This document shows, piece by piece, positions 53,607 to 63,115 of a stretch of 64,000 nucleotides of DNA. The DNA lies in contig JAUJYN010000012.1 of the NCBI GenBank assembly GCA_030737835.1, positions 9,712,618-9,776,617 of the forward strand, in the 5' to 3' direction. This stretch comes from Acorus gramineus. Taxonomy: Eukaryota > Streptophyta > Magnoliopsida > Acorales > Acoraceae. Each line of letters begins with the position of its first letter. Position 1 is the first letter of the stretch. The position numbers and the translations under genes were made by a program. Under the pieces are notes generated by a model. That model searched no databases and was not told the origin of the DNA. It saw only the letters and a list, made by a program, of their open reading frames with translations.

Positions 53607-55208
53607 TTCGGATTCACAGGTACGGAAATCAATTTGCGCATGACTTCAATTAATGCGTTAGCATATTCGTAAAAGACCAGGGAATTATTGGGATATCGAT
53701 ATTTTGGGAGATCCTTAACTCTCTTCAGTGCCCTTCTCTAGAATTCCCACATACATAAATATAGATAATATACTTTCAGATATTATTCAAGAGGGTCAAT
53801 GGAGACATGATACAATTTATCAACTATTCCCTCAGTTTTGGGCGGATCGGATAGTACAAAGTACCCCACCAACATGTTCAGGAGATGAGGAATTTCAATG
53901 GTGTTGGGAGGGGTCCCTGGCGGTGTGTCCAAAAGCAGGGGATGACAGATGTCTATAATCTCCTTCAGTCAGGGGGTTGAGTCATCAACATCAAAACACA
54001 TGGAAATGGTTATGGGCCTTCCTCTAGTCCCAAAGATTAAAATGTTTTTATGGAAACTTGTTTGGAATAGGCTCCATACACGGACTTTCTTGGACTCGCA
54101 TGGAATCCACACGGACATGAGATGTCCTTTATGCCAAGAGGAACCTGAGGGGGCGTTTGGGTAGAGGATTAGGGGAGGAATAGGTGGGAATATGCATGGA
54201 ATAGGGGAAAAAAAGTGTTTGGGTGAGGGGAATAAGGTGGTATTTGGATGCCGGAATAACAAAGAATAAAGGGGTATAGTAATCCCCTCTTACTCATGGA
54301 ATTAGCTTATTCCAACAACAATCATAAGTGGGTCCTACAGTTTTTTTTTCTTTTCATTTCAAATCATCTGTCATTACCTCTCATACATCAATGGGGCCCA
54401 CATGTCAAATCAACTTTTTACAACTTATTCACATTTTATTCTTCATCAACCAAACACTCAGCCTTTATTATTGCGTTTCCTAACAAAAATAACTAAAAAC
54501 TAAAACCAAACAGAAAATCACTTATTCCATTGATAAAGTCAACAATTCATGGAATATGTATAAACCCCATAATAGTTTATGTCTCTATCCAAACGGGCAC
54601 AAGGTCTGAATTTCCTCCCAGCCACAAGCATAACCCCCACTTGAAGAAGTGTGAATCCTTTGTCTCGAGAAGCAGGAACTGCATGTATAATTGTCGAAGA
54701 CCAACTTTCATAATACTGGGGACTGGATGCTCCAGTAGATTATGGTCTACTAATATAAGAATGGATGCTGAGAGTATACTGTTGGGCATTCGCCAAGCAA
54801 GGATGGGGCTGCACAACATTTGTCTGCAGTGATGCTGAATCTGTTTTAAAAGTCATCAAAGGTGGTAATCAGGGGCTTCCTCAAGTTCAAGATTTTGTGG
54901 TGCAAACAAGACTATTGGGCTCCCAGATGGACCTTATCAGCTATCACAAAGTATCTTGCAAGGGAGTTTAGGCACCAGATAGAATTGCAAGGAAGGCAGC
55001 AAAGTATCAACTCACTCTATCTACAGGAGTGATGGATGATTGTATTTAAAGATGGATAAATCCAGTTATACAGTCTTTATATAAGTGTATCCAGGAATTT
55101 AAACAGGGCCATACTTTTGATACTGTACAGGATGTATAGTTTGATTTTGATGATATAAATAAATGAGCCCATGTTGGGCCTTCACATACACAAAAAAAAA
55201 AAAAAAAT
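53607..55208 (+). mobile_element. LINE, 5'-truncated, with target-site duplication
   Basis: The insertion is bounded by exact 10-bp repeats TCAAATCAAC (53597-53606 and 55209-55218) and ends in poly(A) at about 55191-55207. Inside, the plus strand reads the zf-RVT region (IIQEGQWRHDTIYQLFPQFW near 53775; GLPLVPKIKMFLWKLVWN, RCPLCQEEPEG near 54020-54150). It then reads an RNase H-like domain (DAESILLGIRQARMGLHNIC, DAESVLKVIKGGNQG near 54760-54870; RIARKAAKYQL near 54975). Only the 3' part of ORF2 is present and it carries several stops and frame changes. A MITE-like insertion occupies 54151-54598. Confidence 0.8.
54151..54598. mobile_element. MITE nested in the LINE
   Basis: The left end GGGCGTTTGGGTAGAGG and the right end in reverse complement GCCCGTTTGGATAGAGA form imperfect inverted repeats. 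The 448-bp interior is non-coding and separates the zf-RVT part of the LINE from its RNase H part. No convincing target-site duplication was found, so the superfamily is uncertain (GTTTGG termini suggest Harbinger-like). Confidence 0.55.
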
Positions 55209-55218
55209 TCAAATCAAC

Positions 55219-55762
55219 ATAGGGACACAAGTTTGACAAGGGGCAAGTAGATTAATAAGAATGGTGGTCATTTAAGTTCTTCATCTAAGTATGCAAACAA
55301 GAGTTAATTTAACAACAAAGCTTATTATGGGTTTGGAGGAGGCATCAGAGTAACACAAACAACCTTAGAAGATCAGAAACTGATAAGCAGCTCATACCGC
55401 ACAAAACAAATTTCTATTTACCTTACCACATGCATGTTCTCAATTCTAACACAAGAACCATCTCACCAAGAGTAGATTAAACCCGGCCGTTCCATTCTTG
55501 AATGTTGAAATTATTAGATGTTTACAGTATAATATGCAGATAAATGGCAGTCAACAATTACAGAAAAAACTTATCAGTTTTAGAATACAAACACACAACA
55601 TAAGAATGGGATATGATAGATTCAAAAAAACAATTTAAGCAAAAAAGAACAATGGTTCATAACATACTTGAGAAGCTGAAGCCACCACAATTGTTGAAGA
55701 CTTTGGGTTCTCTCTCTCTCTCTCGAACTTCCCGCCCTCAAAAAACCTCAAGACGGCCAGCC
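55219..55762. other. Spacer / 3' flank of the 433-aa PPR gene
   Basis: Mostly AT-rich; a short CT run at about 55711-55725 lies within the likely 3'UTR of the PPR gene. No separate gene seen. Confidence 0.4.
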
Positions 55763-57064
55763 TTATGCCCCACTCTTCAATTCCTTCCTTCCACCATCTA
55801 TAATGTCTTGCAGTGCCTTCATTCCTTCCACAGAATATGAGGGCACCCTCCTCCTAACCAAGTTCATTATCTCTCTTGCACTCTCCTCATGTGAGCTTGT
55901 CATAAGTAGCCTAAGCAGCTTGTTAATGCTTTCAATGCTGGGAAACCAATTCTTAGTCATGCTCTCCTTGCAAATCCTGAAAGCCAAATCCAACTCTCCT
56001 CCCTCAGACAGATAATGTACCATAGTCTGATTTATCTTATTATTGGGTTCACACCCCCCATCTTGCAAAGAAAGATATATCCGCTTTGCCATCTCATTAT
56101 CCTTAATAATGAAAAAACCCTTGATAATCAAATTATAAGTCAATTCATCAGGTTTAATGCCCATCCTAGTCATCTTATTCAAGAGTCTATTAGCGTGCCA
56201 TGCCATCCTGTTATTGACCAAATACTGGATCCTGACATTGAATGTGGCGAGATTTGGCAAGCACCCTCTGAGCAACATCAGATTCCAAAGCCCATTACCG
56301 ACCTCACGACGGCCAGCCTTATAAGACGCGGATATGAGAGTCGTGTAGGTGAAGACATCGGGTCCCATCCCTGCCTTCTCCATCTCCATCATCAACAAAT
56401 AAGCTGAATCCAAACAGCTCATTTCACAGAAAGCCTTGATCACAAGGTTGAAAGTGATCTCATCCGGTGAGATGCCAAATCTTGTTGACACCTCATCAAA
56501 TAGCATGAAAATCTGGTGGAACCGGCGGGTGCTAGACAAGACCTTGAGAACTGCATTGAAAGATTTGACAGTCCTTTCGCATTTGAAGACATGCATCCAA
56601 TGGAAGGTTCCAATCGCATGTCCAGGCATCCCAGCTTTCCCGTAAAGCATTATGATCCGGATCATAAAACCCTCACTGTGGCCCTGTGGAAGGGATTTCT
56701 GGTGTTCGAGGAGATCCTCTACAAGGTCAAAACGCCGAGCTCCTGCAAGCCGCGCAATGGTGTCCTCGAATGCAAACCTGTTCTCGACCAACCGGGGGTT
56801 GCAAGCATTATCCTTGAAGATCCGAAAGAGCCTCACCGGATCTCTCTCCTCCTTCAGCCTACTCAAAACCTGATCTGGTGGCTTGACGGGTTCTAGGTCC
56901 TCCTCTGGGCTTGGGAGTGTCGAGATTGTAGAGACTGAGATTTTTCTTATTGTGATATTCGACTTGGCTTTGCGCTTCCAAATAGAGATATTGTGAGCAA
57001 TGGTAGCCACTGCTGCAGCATCCAAAACAGCACAGAATCCGCGGACGAAACGAATAGAGAGCAT
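55763..57064 (-). CDS. P-class pentatricopeptide repeat protein (433 aa)
   Basis: An intronless frame of 433 residues. The N-terminus (MLSIRFVRGFCAVLDAAAV, then KRKAKSNITIRK) is basic and suits organelle import, probably mitochondrial. PPR motifs start near residue 95 (AFEDTIARLAGARRFDLVED) and include FNLVIKAFCEMSCLDSAYLL, FTYTTLISASYKAGRREVGN and LTYNLIIKGFFIIKDNEMAK, about 8-9 units in all. No editing-type C-terminal domain is present. Overall order resembles Arabidopsis At1g80150. The likely role is RNA binding in an organelle; the target is unknown. It shares only the general repeat pattern with the neighbouring 800-residue PPR protein, so the two do not look like a recent tandem duplicate. 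Confidence 0.92.
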   Translation of the reverse strand: MLSIRFVRGFCAVLDAAAVATIAHNISIWKRKAKSNITIRKISVSTISTLPSPEEDLEPVKPPDQVLSRLKEERDPVRLFRIFKDNACNPRLVENRFAFEDTIARLAGARRFDLVEDLLEHQKSLPQGHSEGFMIRIIMLYGKAGMPGHAIGTFHWMHVFKCERTVKSFNAVLKVLSSTRRFHQIFMLFDEVSTRFGISPDEITFNLVIKAFCEMSCLDSAYLLMMEMEKAGMGPDVFTYTTLISASYKAGRREVGNGLWNLMLLRGCLPNLATFNVRIQYLVNNRMAWHANRLLNKMTRMGIKPDELTYNLIIKGFFIIKDNEMAKRIYLSLQDGGCEPNNKINQTMVHYLSEGGELDLAFRICKESMTKNWFPSIESINKLLRLLMTSSHEESAREIMNLVRRRVPSYSVEGMKALQDIIDGGRKELKSGA

Positions 57065-57347
57065 GATCTCTCGATCTCTCGACTAGGTTTCAGCAAGATC
57101 ATGATCTATAGCATTTGAGTGGACCATCGAAGCAATCCTAAACATCATCGTGAAAGATATTTAGTGAATCAAAACCGTGCTACAGCTCAAACTTCAAAGA
57201 AAATAAACAAAATCTGATTTATAAATAAAATGAACAAATAAAAAAACCAATAAACAAAAAGAAATCTTTTTTTTTTCTGGATCCTGACAAAAATTTTGAG
57301 GGAAAGAAATTGCAAAACCTGATTTCTCCCAAATCTTTGCTTCACTT

Positions 57348-57450
57348 CAACGTTCTAAAAAGCGCTAGGCGCTAGTCAGTTAAGGAGGGACTAGGGATTA
57401 ATAGGCTACTTGGGGATTAAGCGGGGATTAATCGGCTGTTTTATAAATAA
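57348..57450. mobile_element. End fragment of a hAT-like MITE
   Basis: The segment starts CAACGTTCTAAAAAGCGCTAGGCG and continues with GGGGATTAATCGG near 57434. It resembles the termini of the decayed element at 59037-59387 (CAATGTTCTAAAA at that element's right end in reverse complement; GGGGATTAATCAA inside). Only one end is evident. Confidence 0.4.
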
Positions 57451-58552
57451 TAAAAACTATATATGTACATATATTAATAATTAAATCATAAATACAATCA
57501 ATACATGTAAACTGAAATCATATCCATATTCCTAGTTTCCATGTAATGAAAAACTGAAAATCAGGTAAACAATCAAACTTACCATGGAAACAATGGGAAA
57601 ATCAGAAAAAAAAAGTTACATTCAGAAATCAGGGAAACAATCAGAAAACATACAATGGGGTCGAAGAGGAAGGGTAGAAACACGAAATATTCAACCAAAA
57701 TGTAGAATCCGAGATCGAGTTTTAAGAAAAGATGGTATGGGTAATAACACTTCCAATTCCATATGAAATTCCAGGTTTTGTTTCAGCAATGTAAAGACCA
57801 GGCATATGAACATGTAAGCTATATGAAAGGAAAAAAAAAGAGGATCATTCACATTCATAATCACAGCATGATATGAGGAAGGAAAAAAAAAAAAAAACAC
57901 TCACTCGAATGACAGGATCGCTATCTTCTTTTCATTTAGGTTAAATCTGACTATACCGTCCTCCTATGTAACCCACACTATTACACATAACATCAAATAA
58001 ACAAAAACCACCCAAAACAATGACAAAGTTTCAGATCTTCTCACCCTATAAGCCGTCCATGAACCAAAACAGATTAATCGATCAGAACACCAACTTCCAC
58101 ACCGAAATCCATAGCTCAGTCTGAAGAGGCAAAAATAAAATAAAATAAAATAAAATTAGGTTTTTCAATGGGTCTCTATGAAGAGGTCAGACTTCAGAGA
58201 GAAAAAAAATCCAGAGGGAATGCTTGGATGCGAGTCCACCACAGCGACTGATTTGCCGTGGAGTCCGGGAACACCACAACGCCTTACATCAAATCACATC
58301 CGTGCGATCCGTGAACCTTCCTTTTATTAAAAAAAAAGAGGAGGAAATATGGATACAGCCCCCTGGGAAATAGCCAATATTCAGTTCGACCCCTGGAATA
58401 TCTGTATATCCATATCAACCCTCGCTTTTATCATAATTAAGCAATTGCCCCCTAAGTTAAATTTCCGTCAAATTAATAAGAAATATAATGCCCTTCTTCC
58501 TAAACTACATAGAATTCCTTCTTATTCAACCTCCCAACGATCGATTTTATAT
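57451..58552. other. Spacer between the 433-aa PPR gene and the MITE cluster
   Basis: AT-rich, with (AAAAT)n near 58133-58155 and several A-runs. No gene, RNA or further element recognised. Confidence 0.4.
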
Positions 58553-58593
58553 AGGTTAATAAGGGTAACGATAGAATTCCTTCTCGACACAAA

Positions 58594-58998
58594 TAGGGTT
58601 GTAAACGAGTCGAGCTTTGACATGTTCAAACTCGGCTCGTTTATAAACGAGTCAAGTCAAGCTCACGAGTCTCAACGAGCCTAGTATTCTTCTTCATTTT
58701 AGGTTTTTAAGGGTTAAAAATAAAATTTTAATCTAAATGAGTCAAGTACATGAGTCTAAACGAGCATGAGTTTGTATTGATTTAATGTTTTGATTTTATA
58801 AAAGAGTTGAGTCAAGCTTTAACTAAGTTTTTTTAACACAAATGATTCGAGTTTAAACACAAAATGAAGCTTGATCCATGTCCCGAGCCTAACCGAGTTT
58901 TAAAAATTATTTAGACTCGCTCATTTATCTAATTGAACGAGTCTGAACGAGCTTAAATTAAGCCGAACCTGAACGGCTTGGTTCGTTTACCAGTCCTA
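58594..58998. mobile_element. hAT-type MITE with exact 8-bp duplication
   Basis: A 405-bp element with ends TAGGGTTGTAAACGAGTCGAGC and, in reverse complement, TAGGACTGGTAAACGAACCAAG. It is flanked by GACACAAA on both sides (58586-58593 and 58999-59006). Subterminal regions are rich in AACGAGTC/GAGCTC-type repeats. It is non-coding. An exact 8-bp duplication and TAGG-type TIRs place it in hAT. Confidence 0.85.
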
Positions 58999-59036
58999 GA
59001 CACAAACGGGCTGATAGGTTAATTTAACACAACAAC

Positions 59037-59387
59037 CAATGTTAAGACGCGATCGAGGAGAGAGTAGAGATAATAGATTAGGAGGGGATTAATCAATTAT
59101 TTTTTAAAATAATAAATATATAATAAGTATACACCTGTTGCATATATGTATATATAATAATTTTACATCACAAAATAACAATAAAGTAATATCAAAATAA
59201 AATTAATAATATAAACATAATAAGAATATCATAAGAAATTAATTAATAAATATAAATATATATAAGATACTTTAATATCTTATTAATTAATTAAAATTAA
59301 TAAAAAAAACTACTAGGTGCTGTGGGCTGGATCCACCTAAACCTAGGCGATGAATTAATCAGGCCAGAAAAGAATTTTAGAACATTG
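59037..59387. mobile_element. Decayed hAT-like MITE
   Basis: The left end CAATGTTAAGACGCG and the right end in reverse complement CAATGTTCTAAAATTC are short imperfect inverted repeats. The flanking 8-mers ACAACAAC and TCATCAAC agree at 6 of 8. The interior is AT-rich, with a CCTAGGCG motif near the right end like that of the element at 8406-9012. Confidence 0.5.
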
Positions 59388-59507
59388 TCATCAACAGGTT
59401 AATAAGGGTAACGATACGGGGTATTTATATTTATATTTAAATTAGACGGTAAAAGTGAGGGGGATCCAACGGATATAATCCTTCCACGTCATATGAATTC
59501 ATCAAAC

Positions 59508-59532
59508 GGTTCATCTCACTACGAGATGAACC
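59508..59532. repeat. Perfect 10-bp hairpin upstream of the J-protein gene
   Basis: GGTTCATCTC (59508-59517) and GAGATGAACC (59523-59532) are exact inverted repeats with a 5-base loop ACTAC. It lies about 315 bp upstream of the J-protein start codon, in the promoter. Confidence 0.75.
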
Positions 59533-59639
59533 ACGGTAAATAAGACCACCGTAGACTTTGCTTCGAAATCTCTTTCTTTGCGTCAAATCCTCTCTCTCCA
59601 TCCCTCCGAGGGTTTGTGCCCATCGGAGATTCGTCTGAC

Positions 59640-59648
59640 AAACCCTAA
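59640..59648. promoter_or_regulatory. Telo-box upstream of the J-protein gene
   Basis: AAACCCTAA lies about 175 bp upstream of the start codon and about 60 bp before the probable leader-intron donor, likely in the 5'UTR or core promoter. Confidence 0.4.
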
Positions 59649-59711
59649 TCGGATTGATAAGGTAACATCGGTCGATCGATCAAATTTGGTCGTCCATTTC
59701 ATTCGTTTCAG

Positions 59712-59821
59712 GTGAGATCGATCGATAGATCAAATTTGGACCTTCACTTCGTTCATAACTTTTTTCAATTTTAAAAAAGGATATAATTTTTCTGCCTTCT
59801 TTTGTCTTGTTCTCGATCCAG
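59712..59821 (+). other. Probable 5'UTR intron of the J-protein gene
   Basis: TTTCAG/GTGAGATCG at 59711-59712 is a strong donor. TTCTCGATCCAG at 59821 is a strong acceptor directly before GATGG, which carries the start codon. The 110-bp interval is T-rich. RNA evidence would be needed to confirm it. Confidence 0.55.
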
Positions 59822-59822
59822 G

Positions 59823-60920
59823 ATGGACGGCAACAAAGACGACGCGCTGAAGTGCCTAAGGATCGGCCGGGAAGCCATGGAAGCCGGCGACAGGGCTCGG
59901 GCCGTCAAATTCCTCAACAAGGCCCGCCGCCTCGACCCTTCCCTCCCGATCGACGACCTCTTCTCCGATCTCGACCGTCGACATCCCGTTGAAGCAGATC
60001 CCCCGCCGTCCGAGTCCGATAAGACCACTGTGGACCCTTCCCCCTCGCTGAGGCATAGGGTTTCCTCCGAGGGGATCTCATCCGCCTCGTCGTCTCCATC
60101 GAGGGCTTACACAGAGGAGCAGATCACAATAGTCCGCCAGATTAAGAGGCAGAAGGATTACTACGAGATTCTAGGGGTCGAGAGGACCTGCTCGGTTGAG
60201 GACGTCCGGAAGGGATATCGGAAGCTCTCGTTGAAGGTCCATCCTGACAAGAATAAGGCCCCTGGAGCTGAAGAGGCATTCAAGCTGGTCTCCAAGGCGT
60301 TTCAGTGCCTCAGCAATGAAGAGACTCGAAAAAGGTATGACCTTGTCGGATCTGATGAGCCCATAACACGTGCTGCTAGACCTGCGAGGGACTTCAATGG
60401 CTTCTATGAAGCTGATATCGATGCTGACGAGATCTTCCGCAACTTCTTCTTTGGGGGTGGCGGGCCGGTCACGGCAACCCCGTTTGGGACATTCCGGTTC
60501 CGAACAGGTGGTATGGGCCCCAGCTTCCATCAGGCCCATGGTGGTGGTGGTGGTGCCCAGGGTGGCTCTTCCAATTTTCGGGCATTGATTCAGATTTTGC
60601 CTGTGCTGCTGTTGCTTTTACTGAATTTCTTACCCTCCTCGGAACCCGTGTATTCCCTGTATCGCACCGGTGGCCACCAGCAGAAGATGGAGACGGCTAG
60701 GGGGGCCCCGTACTATGTGATTTCAGAAAAGTTTGAGAGTGACTACCCACAGGGGAGCATGGAGCGGACAAATTTGGAGTTGAGGATTGATAGGGATTAT
60801 GTTGCGGCCCTCACACAAAGCTGCCGGAATGACCTACAGCGGAGGATGTGGGGATTATCGAACCAGACGCCATACTGCGACATGCTCGAGAAGTTCGAAG
60901 GACGGACTGTTAAGGTCTGA
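59823..60920 (+). CDS. J-domain co-chaperone of the ER membrane (DNAJB12/14-like, DUF1977)
   Basis: An intronless coding frame of 365 residues; ATG at 59823 follows a probable leader-intron acceptor. Residues 1-50 form a helical repeat ([30 protein letters not shown]) typical of this group. The J domain is near 112-177: [29 protein letters not shown] (with the HPD motif), [18 protein letters not shown] Gly-rich linker ([18 protein letters not shown]) and one membrane helix ([18 protein letters not shown]) follow. The C-terminal DUF1977 region includes [14 protein letters not shown] and [11 protein letters not shown]. Such tail-region-anchored J proteins expose the J domain to the cytosol and recruit Hsp70 for ER membrane quality control. 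Arabidopsis relatives include dnaJ 49-type proteins. High GC contrasts with the AT-rich flanks. Confidence 0.94.
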   Translation: MDGNKDDALKCLRIGREAMEAGDRARAVKFLNKARRLDPSLPIDDLFSDLDRRHPVEADPPPSESDKTTVDPSPSLRHRVSSEGISSASSSPSRAYTEEQITIVRQIKRQKDYYEILGVERTCSVEDVRKGYRKLSLKVHPDKNKAPGAEEAFKLVSKAFQCLSNEETRKRYDLVGSDEPITRAARPARDFNGFYEADIDADEIFRNFFFGGGGPVTATPFGTFRFRTGGMGPSFHQAHGGGGGAQGGSSNFRALIQILPVLLLLLLNFLPSSEPVYSLYRTGGHQQKMETARGAPYYVISEKFESDYPQGSMERTNLELRIDRDYVAALTQSCRNDLQRRMWGLSNQTPYCDMLEKFEGRTVKV

Positions 60921-62745
60921 GGTGGTAGTTTGCATGGTTTTCCAAGGTACAAGGGGGACCTTCTCTTTGTTGTTTGTCCCATGAAATTATGTTTATATGC
61001 TGCTACTGATCGTGCCATTTTTTATGGCATTGTATATGTACAAGACATAATGGAGGAAATTGTCTGGTTGATCATCTAAATTTAAATCACGGTGATCTAT
61101 ACAACCTAAGCTCTTTAGGAAACTTCCTGTGTCTTGGCCTTTAGGGCACGAAGTCGTTGGGAACTATGCACCATGTGCAATCTTTTAAATTGAATAGGGA
61201 CATGCTTAAACCCAGTGTTCGTTGAAAGAAAAGATGGTATCTTTCCTGAGAAGGACGTAATCGGCCTTCAGACTTGCTTATGCCTTATTAATTGTTTTCC
61301 TTTCTTAAAAAAAGGTTTTTACCCACAGAACTCAATTTTAATATTTACCTTAGGTCTGTGAGATGTTTATGATGGGTGTCATTCACCTCTTATTAGTAAG
61401 TGCTTTATGGTGGTAAGACTATTCATATTAATAAGAGCAAAAGAAACTGGTGAATGCTATTTGTTGCCAGTGATTGGATCCTGTGATTTCCAATGTGTAA
61501 GAAATCAGTCTTATTATTTTGATGGAGGCACCCAAATTGACTCGAGGGCAAGGGGTGATCCAAAATCATGTTGGACACTTCCAATAGGTAGAACTGTTAA
61601 GATGCTGATCATCTAGCTTTCCGTGCTCTTCATCATGGCATTTTAGATTATGGACTGAGAGTGACCGACTTGTATGTCTTAAGTCATCTATTTTCCCTTT
61701 TTTGTGATTAGATTAGGTGCTTAATGGAATGAATACCACTTCTGTTTGGCAACACCCCTCCCTTCCCCCTCCCCCCCCCCCCCCCCCCCCACCAAAAAAA
61801 AAAGTACATTTTAACATGGTGGCGATGATAATTCTTAATTTGGATGACTTGGTTTTAAATGATGCAACTTTGAAGCAAGTTAAATGATGTGACCAATACA
61901 GCATGCCTGTTTCGTAGAAAATAAAGTGCAATATTTCCATTGCTTTCTATGCCCTGTTTGATAATGGCATGTGTGCATATGCCTGAGATGGGCAGAATGC
62001 TTATTATTATTATTATGTATTAGGGGCATGTGTTTGGGTATTCAGTGTAGCATGATATGGATTATCCTTCTTGCATCCAAACCTGGATGCAGGATGTCCT
62101 TGTTACATAGGTTGCAACATACCAGGAATAGATCCAAAAGTCGGGCATAATTTACAAGAAGTAGAAAGATAGTAGAATGGATCATGTTATATTAGGCCAA
62201 AATTATGAGAATACATAGTAGATTTTCAGAGTTGAACTGTAGCTGGAGGATTTTTTTGTTTAAGACGGTAGACAATTGACACCTCGATTAATATTGATAA
62301 TAATAATAATTTGAAGTACAACATCTGAAGAGAGGTTGGGAGGCAAAACATAGAGGCTAGGTGGCATTTTTTTTTTGTTCTATCTGTCAATGGATGGAAT
62401 ATGATCTTATCTTTTTATTTATAAGCGCTGATGTATTTCCCCAATATATATTGAATTCTTAATTCTCAATTACCCCTTCCATTTCTTGTAATTTCAAATG
62501 CTGTAAACACATCGTGAGATTTCCTATAAAGAAAAGAATGTAGGATGAGCAACCTTGAAAAGGATTGTTCATGGTCAAAGGAATTCTCAAGAGATGGGTT
62601 ATGCCATACCACCTGATTAACAGACCTAGAGTAAACTGGTTTTTGGATCCTTTTCCACTATATCTATGCCTGCATATAATGAAATCAAATCCTCTTGGAG
62701 AGAAATAATTTATCTCTTTATCTTGTTTGCTGATGACAATCATAG
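60921..62745. other. 3' flank of the J-protein gene
   Basis: The first few hundred bases are probably 3'UTR. A run of 20 C at 61771-61790 followed by A-runs, and a short TTA repeat at about 61999-62014, are the only low-complexity tracts of note. Short open frames here have no family resemblance. No gene recognised. Confidence 0.4.
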
Positions 62746-63115
62746 TTTTTTTTTTTTTTTGAAAAAATGGTAGGCATTCGGCCTCATTTTATTGCTAAAA
62801 ATGGGGAATGCCCAAAGCATACAAAGCAAATGCAAAGATAAAAAGCAAGAGAAGGAGCCGTGGACTAGGTAGAAGAGAATCATAGTGTTTGTTATTGTGA
62901 AATTCTGCCAAAAGAGAATGGTTAAGGATTCTAGGGTTTCACAATAGGGCTGAAAACAAGAAACAAATGCCATTTGGTAATGGACCTGTTCATTCTGATA
63001 GTGTGAAGATTCATTGACACGCCAAATGGCCTTTGCCGAGTGGATAGGTACTGATTCTATTTTTTTTTTATCTGGGCCTTTTTTACCTGCTTGAAAGATT
63101 GAGACACAGATTATT
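62746..63115 (-). mobile_element. LINE 3'-end fragment, antisense
   Basis: An oligo-T run at 62746-62760 starts a segment that reads in reverse complement TTTTAGCAATAAAATGAGGC and then GGCATTCCCCATTTT-type tail sequence ending in poly(A). This is the usual appearance of plant LINE 3' ends. It is 5'-truncated; the upstream border is approximate and no target-site duplication was found. Confidence 0.45.

Noticed and set aside
49633-57064. The two PPR genes as a recent tandem duplication
   Set aside because: They differ in length, N-terminus and repeat sequences, and share only the general PPR pattern.
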